Positions 1 through 13,632 of a stretch of DNA of 64,000 nt are shown here, one piece after another; within the stretch, counting starts at the first letter, position 1; each line of letters starts with the position of its first letter. Below the pieces are notes generated by a model. It was given only the letters and a program-made list of their open reading frames with translations. It was not told the origin of the DNA and made no database searches. The translations under genes and the position numbers were made by a program. The stretch comes from Burhinus oedicnemus (taxonomy: Eukaryota > Chordata > Aves > Charadriiformes > Burhinidae): the NCBI GenBank assembly GCA_008921705.1, contig VFFE01007563.1:1481800-1545799 (forward strand), in the 5' to 3' direction.

Positions 1-3000
1 TAAATAGTCACAAACTAACAGTGTTAGCAGCAGCCCCATTTGAGCAACCCTTAAGCAAAGAGCCTGCTGTTACACATAATAGCCCTAACTTCTTATTGGG
101 AAAAGAGCACATGAGTCACTTGAAGTAAGGAGATTCATATTTTCTCCCAGACATGTCTTTTCTTTGCATGCTGTTTAAAGACTGAACTGTATAAAACAGG
201 ATTGACATTATGTAATTACTTGCCTCTTACACTGTGCTAACTCAATTTGCTTTTCATTCCCAGGTATTTAAAAGACCATTATTTTCCCATCAGAGTTTTC
301 TGTCTGCCAATTAAAGCTTTAGATCGATGATATGGAGAGAGAACTCTGTTATAAAAGGTTTCAGGTAGACATATTGAAAACATCTGCGTCGAATTGCTTT
401 TCTTTCCTTTTTTTAATGTCTGTGATTTTTACCAGATATAACAATTTTCCTGACATTTTTAATAATGATTTTCCAGCATTTTTCTGCAAAGCAAAACATT
501 TGTGTCTGAATGCCAAATTTGTTTAGCAATAACTGCTAAAAGAGTAAGAGGAAAACCTCCAAATACTGCAGGATTTTATGTTTCTTTTGCCTTCTTGGCC
601 CTAACAGTTAAAGCTCACCGAATAAGAGGATGTTATCATGGGCTGCAGTTGTGGCATATATTCCTGGCATATTGTTTTCCTCTTACCTAGGTAGGTTATT
701 TTCGGTGGGGCCAATATTACCGTTTTTCTCAGATCTCCTGAGTCACATGATCAGAATTCATTAGTGTCCAAGGGAACATCAGGTAGGCCTGGTTAATAAT
801 CGAATGTAGAACCCCCTGAATTGAAAATACTAATGCCATCTGTAGTTATTCACTGTTATCTTAAGTAATAAGAGCTATGTTAGTAAGGTCTGTCTCTTGT
901 ACCGTAATTTGAATTCGGGTCATTTTCTTTCTCTGTGTAGTTATGGGAAATGGCTGCACTTTTGAGGTGCAGAAAATCATAGTAATTGCATTATGCATGA
1001 GAACTGTGCAAAGGGGCAGATGATATACACTTTTCCCCCCTCAGAAAGAGCATTTGTAGAGAGAAGAAAAATGGATAAAAAGGTCATTATAAGCAGACCT
1101 GAGTATACTGTACCATTAAAACATTTTTAATAGCAATGCCATTTTGACAGCTGTAATATGACTGTAGTTCCATGTTAAAGAATACAACAGACAGTATCTT
1201 ACTACTTAACCTTGATAAATATGATTGTTCTGCTGTACCCTTCATTTAACTTTTTAAAGCGAATTAAGTTCTCAGTCTCAGAACCTAGAGTGGGAAGTCT
1301 TCACTTCCAGCTAGACAAGTAGGTGTGTCTTGTCTACATAAGTATCAGAATTAAAAATTCCAAGAAACATATTTTTGATTATACTTTTCTTACTGGATTC
1401 TTAGATTTCATCAGCTATCCTATCTCATTAGGAGGTACCAAATTTGCATCTAATTATTTCAACGTCTTTATCAAAGATTATATCTTTACTGTTTTCAAGA
1501 ACAATCAAAATATACCAGCGAAGAAGGGCTATATTTCATGGCCTAGAAAAGCAGAACACCCTTACCATAAGTTTTTATGGTTTATGAAGTTAACAATAGA
1601 TCAGTTTTTTGTCCCAAGTATTGTTTATTTTGAGGGGTTTTTTTGAATCTAAGAGGTAGATGGTAAAGGTGTATATTTCATTGCTCTAAATTCATTGGCA
1701 GCTCCTGGAAGGGGAGGCCATAAAAGCACACCCAACCTAATGACAAAGCAGTGTGACAGTGATAAAAAAATTACAGTAACACCACTGTTCTACTGGTGGT
1801 CTCTTCTGTCCTTACAGCTTGTTCTCATTCCTTTTAAAATGGCCATATGAAAGGCTGCTGACAAGGATGTATTATTCCACTAGCATGGCAGGAAGCTGTA
1901 CTTGTGATTCATTTGATATTGCTCTTTCCTTTTATCCCGTAGATGGTGATAGGCTTTATCAGTTGCTGAAAGGGGTGAGGGGCTCTTACTGAGGGCTCTC
2001 ACTGCATCTTGTGAAAGTGTTCTAACACGTAGTTGCTAGTACACCAGACACATTTGCCTAATTAACTAAATGTCCCCAAAGTTCTGTCTGTCTAAAACAT
2101 TTTTCATTTCTTAGTCTGTACTGCTGTTTGAGGCTTACAAGCTATTGTACTTTGTCTCAGATGTAGCCAGGCATGGACTTATGAACAGGTTCTCCTTTAA
2201 CCCGTAGCTTTAACAAAAGAAACAAAACAAAAAAATCCCTGTCTGTTTTATACAGCTAGGATGACAAAGCTGTACTCCGATTAACCTTAATGAAGGTACA
2301 GCTATGTTCATTAAAGCTTTGTCAGAAAAAAAGCCAGGTACTTCAGGCAGAGGGGCAAAAACATCACTGTAAGCAGATGCATGCATTTGGTGTATCTAGT
2401 GATTGTATAAGAACAGCTCATTCACTCCTTCCCCTACATTCTGATGCCACTAGTATAATTTTACTGGTTAGTTGATGTTGAGAACAAAATCAGGTAAGTT
2501 TTCAAAATTAAAACCTCCCTTAATAAGTTACCCAAGGCAACTAAGATACTTTCTTTTCTTCTCCAGCTTTTGCATGTGACCAAACCAAAAACTGTCAGAT
2601 CCAATGGCAAACCATTGAACTGCCTATACCTGTAGAACCATTTAGGCACTTCATACAGATTTACTAATCCCACTTTGAATCAAACTGCTCTCAAAAAACA
2701 GGTATCCTAGCACCAAAGTCTTAGGCGCCTCTGGTCCTTGTTTTTTTGGATCTGACCCTAACGTATCTTAGTATGGATTAATATCTTTTTCATGTCATCA
2801 GTCAGAATGAAGCTGTCATACTGATTGCAGTTTCTATCCACTCCATTTCATGACTTCCTGGAGGACTTTCAAGGACAGTGCCACAAGCTTTGTCTTATGC
2901 TTGGAGATGTTATTGAACACAACAGCTAAAGTAGCAGCACAATACATTGCGTGGTTCATGCTTACCCTCAGTTACACATCTTCTGCCTGCAACAGACATG

Positions 3001-6000
3001 ATATTTAGTTAGTAATTAATTTTTTTCATTATTTTGAAATTTTTTGACCTCTGCATCTATTATTCACATACTGCACTTGGAAACAGAAGCCTGTGGTAAC
3101 GTTTAGAAGAGTGACTTAAAAGCACTCGCTCTTTCTGTCAAAAGCACAATCCACATCTTCGGGAGTGCAAAGGAGAAGTGCTGACAGAGGTATTAAAGCA
3201 AAGTTCTGGGCTTGTTGTTTTAGAAAGGTTTGATGTTCTGTTGTGTATTATTAATGAGCACGAGATTCAAGATTAGAAACCCAGCAGTGATGCTTTCTTT
3301 GTGGCTGACCTTATAGCGTGGCAGGCAGTGTTATTGTTTGTGAAAGCTTATTTGAGTTTAATGTAAGACACAAAAATCCTCATTCTCCCCTCAGCTGGAT
3401 GTAGCACGAATTCATGAGAGGTTCAAGATCCTCACTGAAATAATTCTGCTGTGTTTGTCGTTTTACTCCACTGTTTCCAATATTTGGGTTTGGCAGACTG
3501 AAGGGACATGATACAAGCACAGTTCAGAAACAGTATTGCTGCCAATCAAATACCATTTGCTGATACATATAATGCAGGGATACCAGAGACATTTTATTGT
3601 TTCCTTATATTAAAGTGGAAATAAAGAGGTCTCAGACTAAACTATGTATAGTTACACTGACCTCACTAACTTACTGAAGGTGATTGTGGTCATTGGCAGA
3701 TAAATTGTCCCATCTTACTAGGTTTCCAACTACATGTTATAGAGTGTAATCCAGAGTGTTTAAAGTGGACTACATTATAGGAAGCAGAGTGTGCTCACAT
3801 TAGTTTACAGCAGTAAACCCAAGAGGTTTCAATTCATATTTTGCTTAAAGTATTGAAGCCTTAGCTAGCGTTAAATACTAGAAAACTCTTGAAAATGTTT
3901 CCTTTTAATATGATTTATTTAATTACCAAACTTGCTTAAATCCTTCTTTGGTTTTTATTTTTGAGATTTTCATTTCTTAACAGATCACTTCAGTAGTTAC
4001 AGAAAAATATTTGAACTGTTGGTTCTTCTGGTTTATAAAGAAATGCAGAAAGTAATTTATTCATTCTTAAAGAAAAAAAAAACAAACTTAGATTTATCTC
4101 TGCTTTTCTTGTGAGACACAAGACTGTGTAAACCACAGCTTTCCTTAACAGGTCAGACCGAGTTCTCCGGAGACAATGGTTCTGTTGCTCCAGAAAGCTG
4201 AAATTCATTGTGGAGGCACAAAGACTTAGGCAAGGGAATGAGGCTTCATAGCCTTAGAAGACCCACAAAGAGACAATCTTTGATTCTTTTTCAAGTTTGT
4301 TGAACCTCAATAGCAAAGCCACAAAATAAAGTAAAATTTTATTTTCCCTCTCCCCATCCCACGTTTGTACAGCAGTTCAACTGACAACTTCCTTGTGAAG
4401 CTTTCATGCACGTGTGGCCAGTGAGAGTCCACCACAGTAAGTTTGTTTCTTACTCTGAGAAGAGTCCAGAAGAGTCTGGACTCTGTTTATGATATCCATC
4501 AGCCCCCAGGATCCTGAGGAAGGTTGAGATCCGTCTGATATGACAGCCTAGGGGGAGAAGAGATATGTGCAAACACCTGACAGGCTTATTAGAGTCACAG
4601 TGGATGGCAAAGGAGGGGCAATAACGTATACACTTAAATACAGAATTATGCTTTGATACATAGGAGGAAGCACTGTGAGGCTTTTTATGCAGCCATCATA
4701 ATAAAATCATTTCTGTAAATGGCCAAAATCTGGGGCATGTAACAATTTATCCTATGCAGGCAAATAAATCTAATTTTAAATAGCCAGACTATGTAATTCA
4801 TATTCAGATTATCCAGCAAAAAACAAGTAACATAGATCAATGGGTTCAACGTGAAAACAGCATCAGAGTATTCCTGCATCTAAGAAGGTGACTCACAACT
4901 AAGAGAACGTTTGCTGGTTATTTTAATTATAGTAAAAATATCAATAAATTGGACAACCAGTGAAGACTGGAGCATCGCATGTTGGCTGAGACTGTCCAAT
5001 GCTCCCAATGCTTCAAATCTTTGGAAATGTGTCTGAATGCAGAACGAGTCGGCTCCTTGTACAGAAGTGCTGCAATTTACTATATATTTGGTGTAGGGTG
5101 GAAGAGAGTGCTCTGTTTATGTCCAGCCTAGTATGAATTTTGGTGGTAGCTCTAGGTAATAAAGCCTAATTGCTATACTGTTACAGGTGGCCACTCTGCT
5201 TCCAAAAGAGCACTGTTAGGTATATCTTCATGGTACTGTTTCAGTCACACTAGAAAAAGTGTATGGACCTATGGAAATAATAAGTAGTTCCACAGGCAAC
5301 AGCCGATGACAAACAATTTTCTCCAATGTTAAAATCCAATAGCAAGAGATTGACTTGTGAGATATGTGACACATGAGGTTTGAAATCATGAAAACAGTGG
5401 TAATTGTTGCGGAAAATCAGTGGTTTCCTGCAACAAAATTTTGGTAGTCTAATTAAGTGGTGTGTGAACATCTGGACTGTAAAAGTCTAAAATACCTGAC
5501 TCACTTCTGAATGGATTTAGCCCTAAATTTCTCTTTACACGTGCCAAAGAGATGCGGCATCCATTTTAGGGAAGAGATTTTTTTATCAAGATGGGGTCTG
5601 TCACTCCTTGGAAGATAAGAAGTGGTGAGACAAAAAAGTCACACAGAACAAGTCACCCGGATGCTGCAAGTTTCCACAGGGAAGTATAATAATAGACCTG
5701 CTAAAAATCTGAGGTCAGCAGTTTCAGTTTGGTTCAAAGATACTATTTCCTACACGTCCATGATTTTCTTCAAATTTTCTATGGAAAACCATCTAGTCCT
5801 TAGTTCTTAAAACTCATTCAGTGTTTTTCAAAGCCATTAGAGGTCATACGAACAGAGGAAGTCAGTCACCTTAAAGTTACAAGGTTCTCCAAAGATCCTT
5901 CTTTTCTGCACATAAAGGTATAGCCTCTCTTATCATTTCTGAAGTCTTTGAACTTAAAATGCACTGCACAGTGGACTAATAGACCTTTAGACTATGCTGT

Positions 6001-6818
6001 CTCTCATTCATGGCTCCCCTTCACCCAGTCTGATGGGGTTATTTTTCACCAGAAAAAAAAAAAGAGAACAAAAAAAGAATCAACAGAAAGCCCTGCTACC
6101 AGTTTCTTGTGCTAATCCTTTTGCTGTGATTCCCCTATACACAGCAGCCCTGATTAAAGCACCTGGATTCTTGATACATTTGTGTTGATTTTTCTTTAAA
6201 AGAGGAAGTAACAGGACCATTTTTGTATCTTTAGCCTGCAAGTGGAATAGAACTTGATTCACATTGCTGAAATGTCCCCAGGGCTGCAGAGACTTAGATT
6301 TACAAATCACAAGATTTCAGGTTGCAGCAAGACTCTTCTTTCTGTTCTATATCCATCCACACGGGAGGAAGGCCAACATCCAAAAGGACGTTTGCAAGGT
6401 GGATGAGAGCTTGCATGGCTGAAGAATATACAAAGCAAAAGAGAGCAAGGTTCATCTCATCACATTCCCCAGGGACAATACCTACTTCCTAAAATTAAAG
6501 AACAGAGGCATCTTCTTTGAAATAGTGCAAGGCCACAACCTGGAAGTTGCTGCTCAATTTCCTATAGTTCTGGCAGTTCAGACCAGGGAGATGTACCATA
6601 TGCAGCCTTCAGAAGGAGAGTAATACAGTTACATACAGCCTCTTTAATAACACTCTCTTTCTTTATTTTTCAACTGTCATGTAATGTAGGAGTAAATGAG
6701 AAAAGGACCTGACCTGCAGTTAATATAATTTGGCACAGCTTCACTGAATTCAGCAGCCCTGCACCGGTTCACACCAAATGAGGTTCTGAACCAGTACAGT
6801 CTTGCCCTCACGTGGATG

Positions 6819-6836
6819 CACACACACACACACACA
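6819..6836. repeat. (CA)9 microsatellite
   Basis: Nine CA units in a row followed by a short T run. It is an ordinary dinucleotide repeat, probably length-polymorphic. Confidence 0.9.
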
Positions 6837-7200
6837 TTTTTTCATTCCCTTTACTCTCCAGACAGCTAAGTACTTTTTGATAAAAACAGCAAGAATAGCA
6901 AGAGAAAAAAAATTCCTGTCTATGGATGTATCTGGTGCCTGCTCTTAACAAGAGCGGGGTGGCTAGATGGAAGTAAATCCCACTGTGCCTCCCTCATAAT
7001 CTCCACATTTGTTGGTCTCTAAAGTGATGGACAGATTGTCCTTGCTTTAGCGAAATTGTTTTTACCAGAGCTATCACCTAGAACATGTTTTACCTACAAC
7101 AGCTGAAGGACACCCTGAGCTATCAAAGTGCACAAGGTGGCTCCAGCAGACCGTGTCCTCAAGTATTTGTAGTTTCTACAAAAACCTGTAATATCCAGTC

Positions 7201-7472
7201 GATAGGACAAGGGGTAATAGCTTCAAACTGGAAGAGGGTAGATTTAGATTAGACCTCAGGAAGAAATTCTTTACTGTGAGGGTACTGAGGCACTGGCACA
7301 GGTTGCCCAGAGAAGCTGTGGAGGCCCCATCCCTTAAAGGGCTTAAGGACAGGTTAGATGAAGCTTTGAGCAATCTGGTCTAGTGGGAGGTGTCCTTGCC
7401 CATGACAAGGGGGTTGCAACTAGATGATCTTTAAGGTCCCTTCCAACCTAAACCATTCTATGATTCTGTGAT
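7201..7472 (+). mobile_element. CR1 LINE, 5'-truncated 3' end (about 270 bp)
   Basis: This is the 3' end of a chicken-repeat-1 non-LTR retrotransposon in + orientation. It starts near GATAGGACAAGGGG and continues through the typical segments AGGAAGAAATTCTTTACTGT, CAGGTTGCCCAGAGAAGCTG and GGTCCCTTCCAACC. It ends in ATTCTATG and ATTCTGTG units, the short 3' repeat that CR1 uses instead of a poly(A) tail. It is severely 5'-truncated and cannot encode the element's ORF2 protein; only a degraded end of it remains. The left boundary is uncertain by about 10 bp. This family is the main support for calling the genome avian. Confidence 0.93.
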
Positions 7473-7898
7473 CACCTCTTTGAATTTGAATACCTTTGTC
7501 TTTCAGGGGAGTGTTTTGGGGTTGGTTTTGTTTGTTTTTTTTTACTGCAGTGAAACAGTCAGTTTCTGTGCAACAGCTTTTATAGTTTATTTTCTTTCTG
7601 AATTACTGGGATAAATTTTTACATTCCTCCTTTCCATAGTTAATCCTGTGACTGTGTGTGTTATAAGAAGCTATAAACTGCTGAGCAAATTAGACCGATG
7701 AGAGAATTAACTGTCAGGACATTAAGGAACAAGGCTATATTCCATAGCATTCATTGGTGTCAAATTCTTCCCTTTCTAGATCTTAAAAAAAATGATCATA
7801 TTAGAAAAAAATCTCTTTTCTGTTGAACATCATCAGTCAGAAACGAACACAAGCAACATTTTTTCATGAACGTCCAAATAGGACCTTTTCATGCTCGT

Positions 7899-7967
7899 TG
7901 CAGGGGGGTGGACTAGATGACCTTTAAAGGTCCCTTCCAACCCAAACTATTCTATGATTCTACGATC
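7899..7967 (+). mobile_element. CR1 LINE tail, very short (about 70 bp)
   Basis: This second CR1 3' end is in the same orientation, about 426 bp after the first. Only the terminal part remains: GGGTGGACTAGATGACCTTT, then GGTCCCTTCCAACCC, then ATTCTATGATTCTACGATCC. It differs from the first copy at several positions, so it is an independent insertion or another subfamily and not a local duplication. The 5' edge is approximate. Confidence 0.88.
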
Positions 7968-10900
7968 CCTTTGTATTGAAACAGTTAAAAAGAAAGCTAA
8001 CTACATGATGATCCCTTTTATTCAGATTCTGTTAGTTTGGGCTATGAAACCAGCTCATAAGACAGCTTCCTGGTCAAAAAGGCAGCTAGCAATGTATGGA
8101 TATCAGAATGTGCTTTACTCTATGCTATAGATGAGTGGAGTTTTCATTTTATATTTGTTGAGCTCTTGTTATTGTTCCTCAGTATCATTTTTTTTTCAGC
8201 TGACAGACAGTGGGGTATATTTCTAGAAATATGAACTTAGAATTGAAAATTATGTTGTATCATTATATTTTTGTAAGAGTTTAAATATCACCATTTTCTT
8301 CTGGAGCCAAGTTATTACAAAATGCAAACACTGCCTAAGACTTCTGTGTCCAAATTCTGCCTGCTCTGATGCCTGTAGAGGTAGAATGTGCCTGACAGGA
8401 CGTACAGAGTGATTTATTAGGCTGCTAGTCAAGTGATAATTCTCAATTTGAAATCCAGTGAGTCTGGAATCATTGCTCAGTACCAGTTTGATACTAATTC
8501 CTGCATCAGAAGGGTCTGTAATATTTGGCAACAATCTATTGATTTCTTTCTGACTCATGCAGAACTAATTTTCAGTTACACAAATTAGAGAAGGAGAAAA
8601 GGGAAAAAGAACCCTTAAATGTTGCTCATTTCTTTTGGCCATTTCTTTGATCCATGTTTTTTATCTGAGCGGAAAGTGGTGTGTCTAATAAGGAACTGTA
8701 ATATATTATGAAACAGTGAGACTTAAAAATCTTGTTAGGCAATCACTACTTCAGCAGAATGAAACGCTGTTGCAACAGGAGGAAAATTATACACCAATTA
8801 TTTATCCAGTCAAGAAAAATTATGCCCCATAACATCAAAGGCTTCCATTTCTGAAATAATAGAAAGAGGGCAATTCCTATTCTTTTAGCAAGCCAGGGAG
8901 TTTTTATTCATCTGAAATGCAGCAAGCCAAAAGTTTTGGGACCTTATTTAAGATTATAATCCCACAGCATTACATGTAGCCTACGTGACTGGTTCTAGGA
9001 ACAGTTACGAAAAAAATTGCTGTGTAATATTTATGCAGATTTAAATGAGTTATTATAAGTAATTAACTCATCCTGTTTCTTATTATCCTTCAAATAATGT
9101 TTTCCTCATTATTGCAAAAATATTTTTTCAGGCTGCCTATTCTCGGCTCATGTATTTGTTTGTTTTCTGTACTTTTCCTAATCTTCAATAATACTCCTTA
9201 TTTTCATAAACTTTGGAACTCTCCCCTAATATTTCCCCATGCATTTGTTTCTTTTTTTTTTGAAAATTCCTCTACTGTTGTATGTAACCAGAACAAGCAT
9301 TCAAAGCAAAGTGGCTGAGAAGGTGGCAATTTTGAACACCTTTTTTTTAATAGTATGTGGGATTAACAGTCTTCTGTATGTATCAGGCTTATTGAATCTT
9401 GAAAATGAAGTCCTCTCTGTTTTATCTTTGGCACAAATTCCAAGGGAATGAATATGCAGAGTTAGCAGGACAGAACTGTTAAAATCTGAATCATCTCTTA
9501 TTCCAATACGTACTTTATGCAAAAGGGTAGGACATGAGAAAATGGTTTAACAAGGAAAGGTTAGCTGGAAATGAAGTAACCTTGCAGAGCTCTTCCAGCA
9601 CAAAAAGCCTGGGAATGCATAATGGGGAAGTGAGAGGAATTATTCCCAAGCACAGAAAACCCACAAGGGCTCCCAAGGGAAAAGCGAATTAGTGAGAGGC
9701 ACTGTATTTAAGGTATAGGCTGTCTTGTAAAAGTGCTCTCTTCTTATGTCTTCTTTTGCTTTGTTTTGGTTTTGAGAGAAAGCCTGTGTAAAGCTTGCAG
9801 TTCTCTGTGTTTTATATACTGTTCTTGGTGCATGACAGCCACTGCATGCCTTTTCAAGTATAACCTGTGAACCAGGATGCAATTCTAGCCAATGTGGGAG
9901 CCTAGGAAAAAAAAAAAAATAGTAGTTCGTGGCTCTCAGCAACTCTGTTAGTGATTCATACTGAGAGCTTACCCCTAAATTCCCCCTGGCAACTAAGGGC
10001 AAATGGTATTCAGCTGATACTCCTTTAATGTGTCCAACAGGGGCAGTTCAGTCAGGTCTGTCACATGGAGTCTAAAAACACTGTAAGCAAATTAACTTTT
10101 TAGCTCTAGATGCAGGTAGGTAGGATATAGGTGTTATTTCACAAGACAAGGTTTTTATCTGTAATAATTTGGCATCTTACATCTGCCATTCTAATCCTCT
10201 CTTTCTTATATATGTCTGAAACAAAAACAACTGATTGTAAAGGAAAGCTGAGATTTATTTTCAGAATTTCCAGAAAAGAAGTATTATATTATATGACTGG
10301 GCTGGAATAAGAAATGCATTATGCATGAAGATAGTATCAAAAGAAAATGTTGTTTCATTACTTAGTTCATCCAGCAGTCTTCCTCCCTTCCTTAATGAAA
10401 TGGAACAGTCTATGCCTTTATCACTTCTTCCATTTAATCTTGTTAATGCAGTCTGTTAAGACTCCACTTTTGCAACAGCACAGGTGTAACTGTGAATAAG
10501 TAGGGTAGTTGGAAGAATACTGTTCTACTCCTAGGAGTCTTACTTATTTACGACAAAATGTGTGATGTTCAACCCAGAATAAAAACTGATGCAACTGGTG
10601 AGTTGAAACATTTTGTTCTTCAATTCCTTAACAATATAAGGTATTCCAATGAAGAATAAATAGGGAAATATTAATTATGCTATACCAGATCTTTCCTTGA
10701 GACAACTGCACTTGGAGTTTTACTAAAGATTAATTCTTCCTACTGTGTTAAAAGATGGCAGATTAAATTGGTAAGTAGGCAGTTGGGAAGTATAACATTT
10801 TCCAGACAGCGACAGATGCAAATCCAAGAATATCTCCAGCTGATTTGATTGCTTTTCAAAAGATGGGGCAAAGATTTTAAATAAAAATGTACAAAAATGG

Positions 10901-11326
10901 AAAACCATAGTGATGATCATAAATATGAACAAATTCAAATAGCTCTAAGAAGGGTACATCAGAAGGATTTCAGAGTCATTTCAGACTGAAATCACTTTTA
11001 TTATTTGTTTGCTGTTGCCTGTGTCTCTTGTCATTTTGCCTTGTAGGACTTACATTGTACCTAATGTACAGGGGATTGTATTGTAAGGAAAATGATCTGG
11101 AAAGTGGATGGGGAATTATTCCATTGACTGTGATGGCAGTTACATAAAGTCCCAGACAATGCAAGTTAGTTCGTCTTTTTTTGCTGCACTGCTGTAATTC
11201 TACTTGAGTGTGTGGACTTACTCCAAATTTACTTAGTGCAACTCAGAACCAAAATCTGTACCACCAGAAACACATTTCCCCACTCCTTCTTTCCCTTGGG
11301 CAGCCAGCTTGATGATTTTTTACCTT

Positions 11327-11361
11327 AAAAGGAAAAAGAAAAAAAAAAAGGGGGGGGGAAG
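11327..11361. repeat. Purine tract ending in A-run then G-run
   Basis: Thirty-five consecutive purines on the + strand: mixed A/G, then a run of A and a run of nine G. It is low-complexity sequence with possible triplex or polymerase-slippage behaviour. Confidence 0.85.
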
Positions 11362-12098
11362 CAACTCCCATTTTTAAGAAGGCTTTTGCTACTGAATCAT
11401 GCTCATTAACAGAAATAAAGACATAAACTATGCTTATGTATTCTTCCTTCTCAACTTTTCCTTAAGCATTACAGTTAGCTATTTTGGCAAGAAGCTTTAA
11501 GCTGTAAAATATTTAACATTAAAAGCTGCATTAATTAGTGGTTTATCAGGACTGCAAATACACGATATATTTAGCTTACTAAAATGCTTCGGGTTTTTAA
11601 GCTGCATCATGCCCTGTGGTTCACCAAAGTATTGTTAATCAAAGTATATGATTATAATAGTCAAATCAGCTAAAATTTTCCTGAAGATATCTTGCATAAA
11701 GCAGTCAGAAAACAGCATAATTAAGCGTTTTTAATTGTAATGGACAAACAGATTTATATAGATTCCAGGAATGAGAAACATTCCATGAAATAGGAGTGTT
11801 GAGGGTCAGGGGGAGAAAAAGCAGGAATGTTGACAAGAATTGTACCTATCAATGTGCAAAATAACACTTTGTACTCCCTTGTTACGCTATTCCCACACCT
11901 TTATTCATGGTCCACACTCTGTATGTAATGCTTGATATTCTGTGTGCAGGACTTCCTCAAAGTCCTTTGGCTTTTTTGTAATTAAACGTACATGTTCGGA
12001 TGACTCAGTGTATATACTTCAATGGTTACTGCTGGTCTACCTTTTGTGCTTAACTTCCAGTATCACATAAAAGAAAACTCCCAGGACTAAATTTCCAG

Positions 12099-12120
12099 AA
12101 ATGTCACTATTGTGACATTT
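12099..12120. repeat. Perfect 9-bp inverted repeat with 4-nt loop
   Basis: AAATGTCAC at 12099-12107 and GTGACATTT at 12112-12120 are exact reverse complements around TATT. The TGTCAC/GTGACA arms could be a palindromic factor site or a small cruciform. It lies in an AT-rich intron block without recognisable repeats. Confidence 0.7.
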
Positions 12121-13607
12121 GCTTCCTAGAGTCAGTGATACAACTGTAAAATTTCATACTGGGGATGTAATATTTAGGGGAATTGAGGATATGATCAATT
12201 AAAATAATTAAATGTTTAAACAATCTTGCAGGCGTGCATATTCAAATAAATATAAAGAGGGGTGTTTTGCTAATGACAATGATGCAGTATAGGCAATCAG
12301 TTATGTTAGTTTGACAAATAAGGTATTGGGCTAATTGATAAAGCAAAAGAAACATTATTTTATTTTAGATGTGATTTCCAAAGCAGAATACTTACTATAT
12401 GAAACATATCCTTGTTGAACATCATTGTTGGATGTGAAAGTCTTTTTCTGTATCTTCTCTATAGTATGTGTAAATGAGAGAGAAAAATTGAAAAATAACA
12501 TTTTTTGAAGTCTGTGAAAGCTGTTAGTAACCACTGAGTATGCTTTAGCATTGTCTTTAAGTCATTTTGAGTCACATTTTCATAACTTGTAAAATAAAAT
12601 GCCATCTTTGGGTACAGTATCCTGAGAGACAATGTTTAAGGTAACTGTAAAAATGGTTACAAAAGAAAAACAAATTTATTTTTTAAAAGTGCATACAGGA
12701 TACAAAATTATTAAACTTTTTATGCATGTTACTATATGTAGTGATTTCTGGAATTTGAAGTGGGGTTTTTTTCTGCTAGAGCTGACATTTTAAACAGGGC
12801 TTTTTCCCACAAAATCTTAAAAATGACACTACTTATTCCTGTTGGGTGTGCATTAGGTTTGGACTTTTTCAAATCTCAACCTCCCTTAGTGATTTTTAAC
12901 CATATTTTTAATTGTATTTATTTCTAGCAGTGTATAACTTACTAATTTTCAGAAGTAAAGATTTAGACGGTTTGATTCTTCTCTGTTATTGTATATGTTT
13001 CCAAAAGAAGATAATATTTTAAAGTCTCTGAGTATTGCATAATTTGCAGACAACTTTTGCGTGAAGTATAAATGCTGAAAAAAATACACACTTGAAAAGT
13101 GGGACAATAGAAGAAGGTTCTGACCCAGTTGTTACTTTCTCTGAAACTGCCTTCTTTGTAGGTCCACCAACTCTATTTTGTATGTATCCACAGACTGAAC
13201 AAACCTCCTAAATCCGTAATCATTCACAGTGCACTGTAATATTGCACTACTAACACCCATCCCACAGGATGTTGCTGTTTCTTATAGCTGTCCATCCCAG
13301 ATGTTGGTGCAGCCTTTCTTCCCTTTATCTTGAGAAATGCTTGAGAAGCAGTTCAGAAAATAAACAGTTGTAGAAGAGGAGTTAAATAGGATTATACTTG
13401 AAGCCTCCGGTTATACAGAGGCTGGCCTCAGGCTCCGTTTAGTGGCAACTGAGTCATGAATACCCGAGTTGCTGAGTGTCAGCTGGTTCCGTGTGGAGAC
13501 CTGAACTGTGCAACGGTCCTCATTTCCCTTGATGATTTTGTGTGGCTTTGAGTGTACTGGAAGTATAGGAAACTGGGGATGTTTGAACAAAACAGCGCAA
13601 GGTGGGA

Positions 13608-13632
13608 GGGGGGGGGGGGGGGGGGGGGGGGG
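13608..13632. repeat. Poly-G run of 25
   Basis: An uninterrupted run of about 25 G follows GGTGGGA inside a GC-richer patch. It can form G-quadruplex structures, and its exact length is prone to sequencing or assembly error. It makes both strands look open over a short distance (Gly-rich in one frame, Pro-rich in the other), which should not be read as coding. Confidence 0.9.

Noticed and set aside
7176..7373. Open frame on the - strand near 7.2 kb
   Set aside because: It is antisense to a CR1 retrotransposon tail and has no independent meaning.
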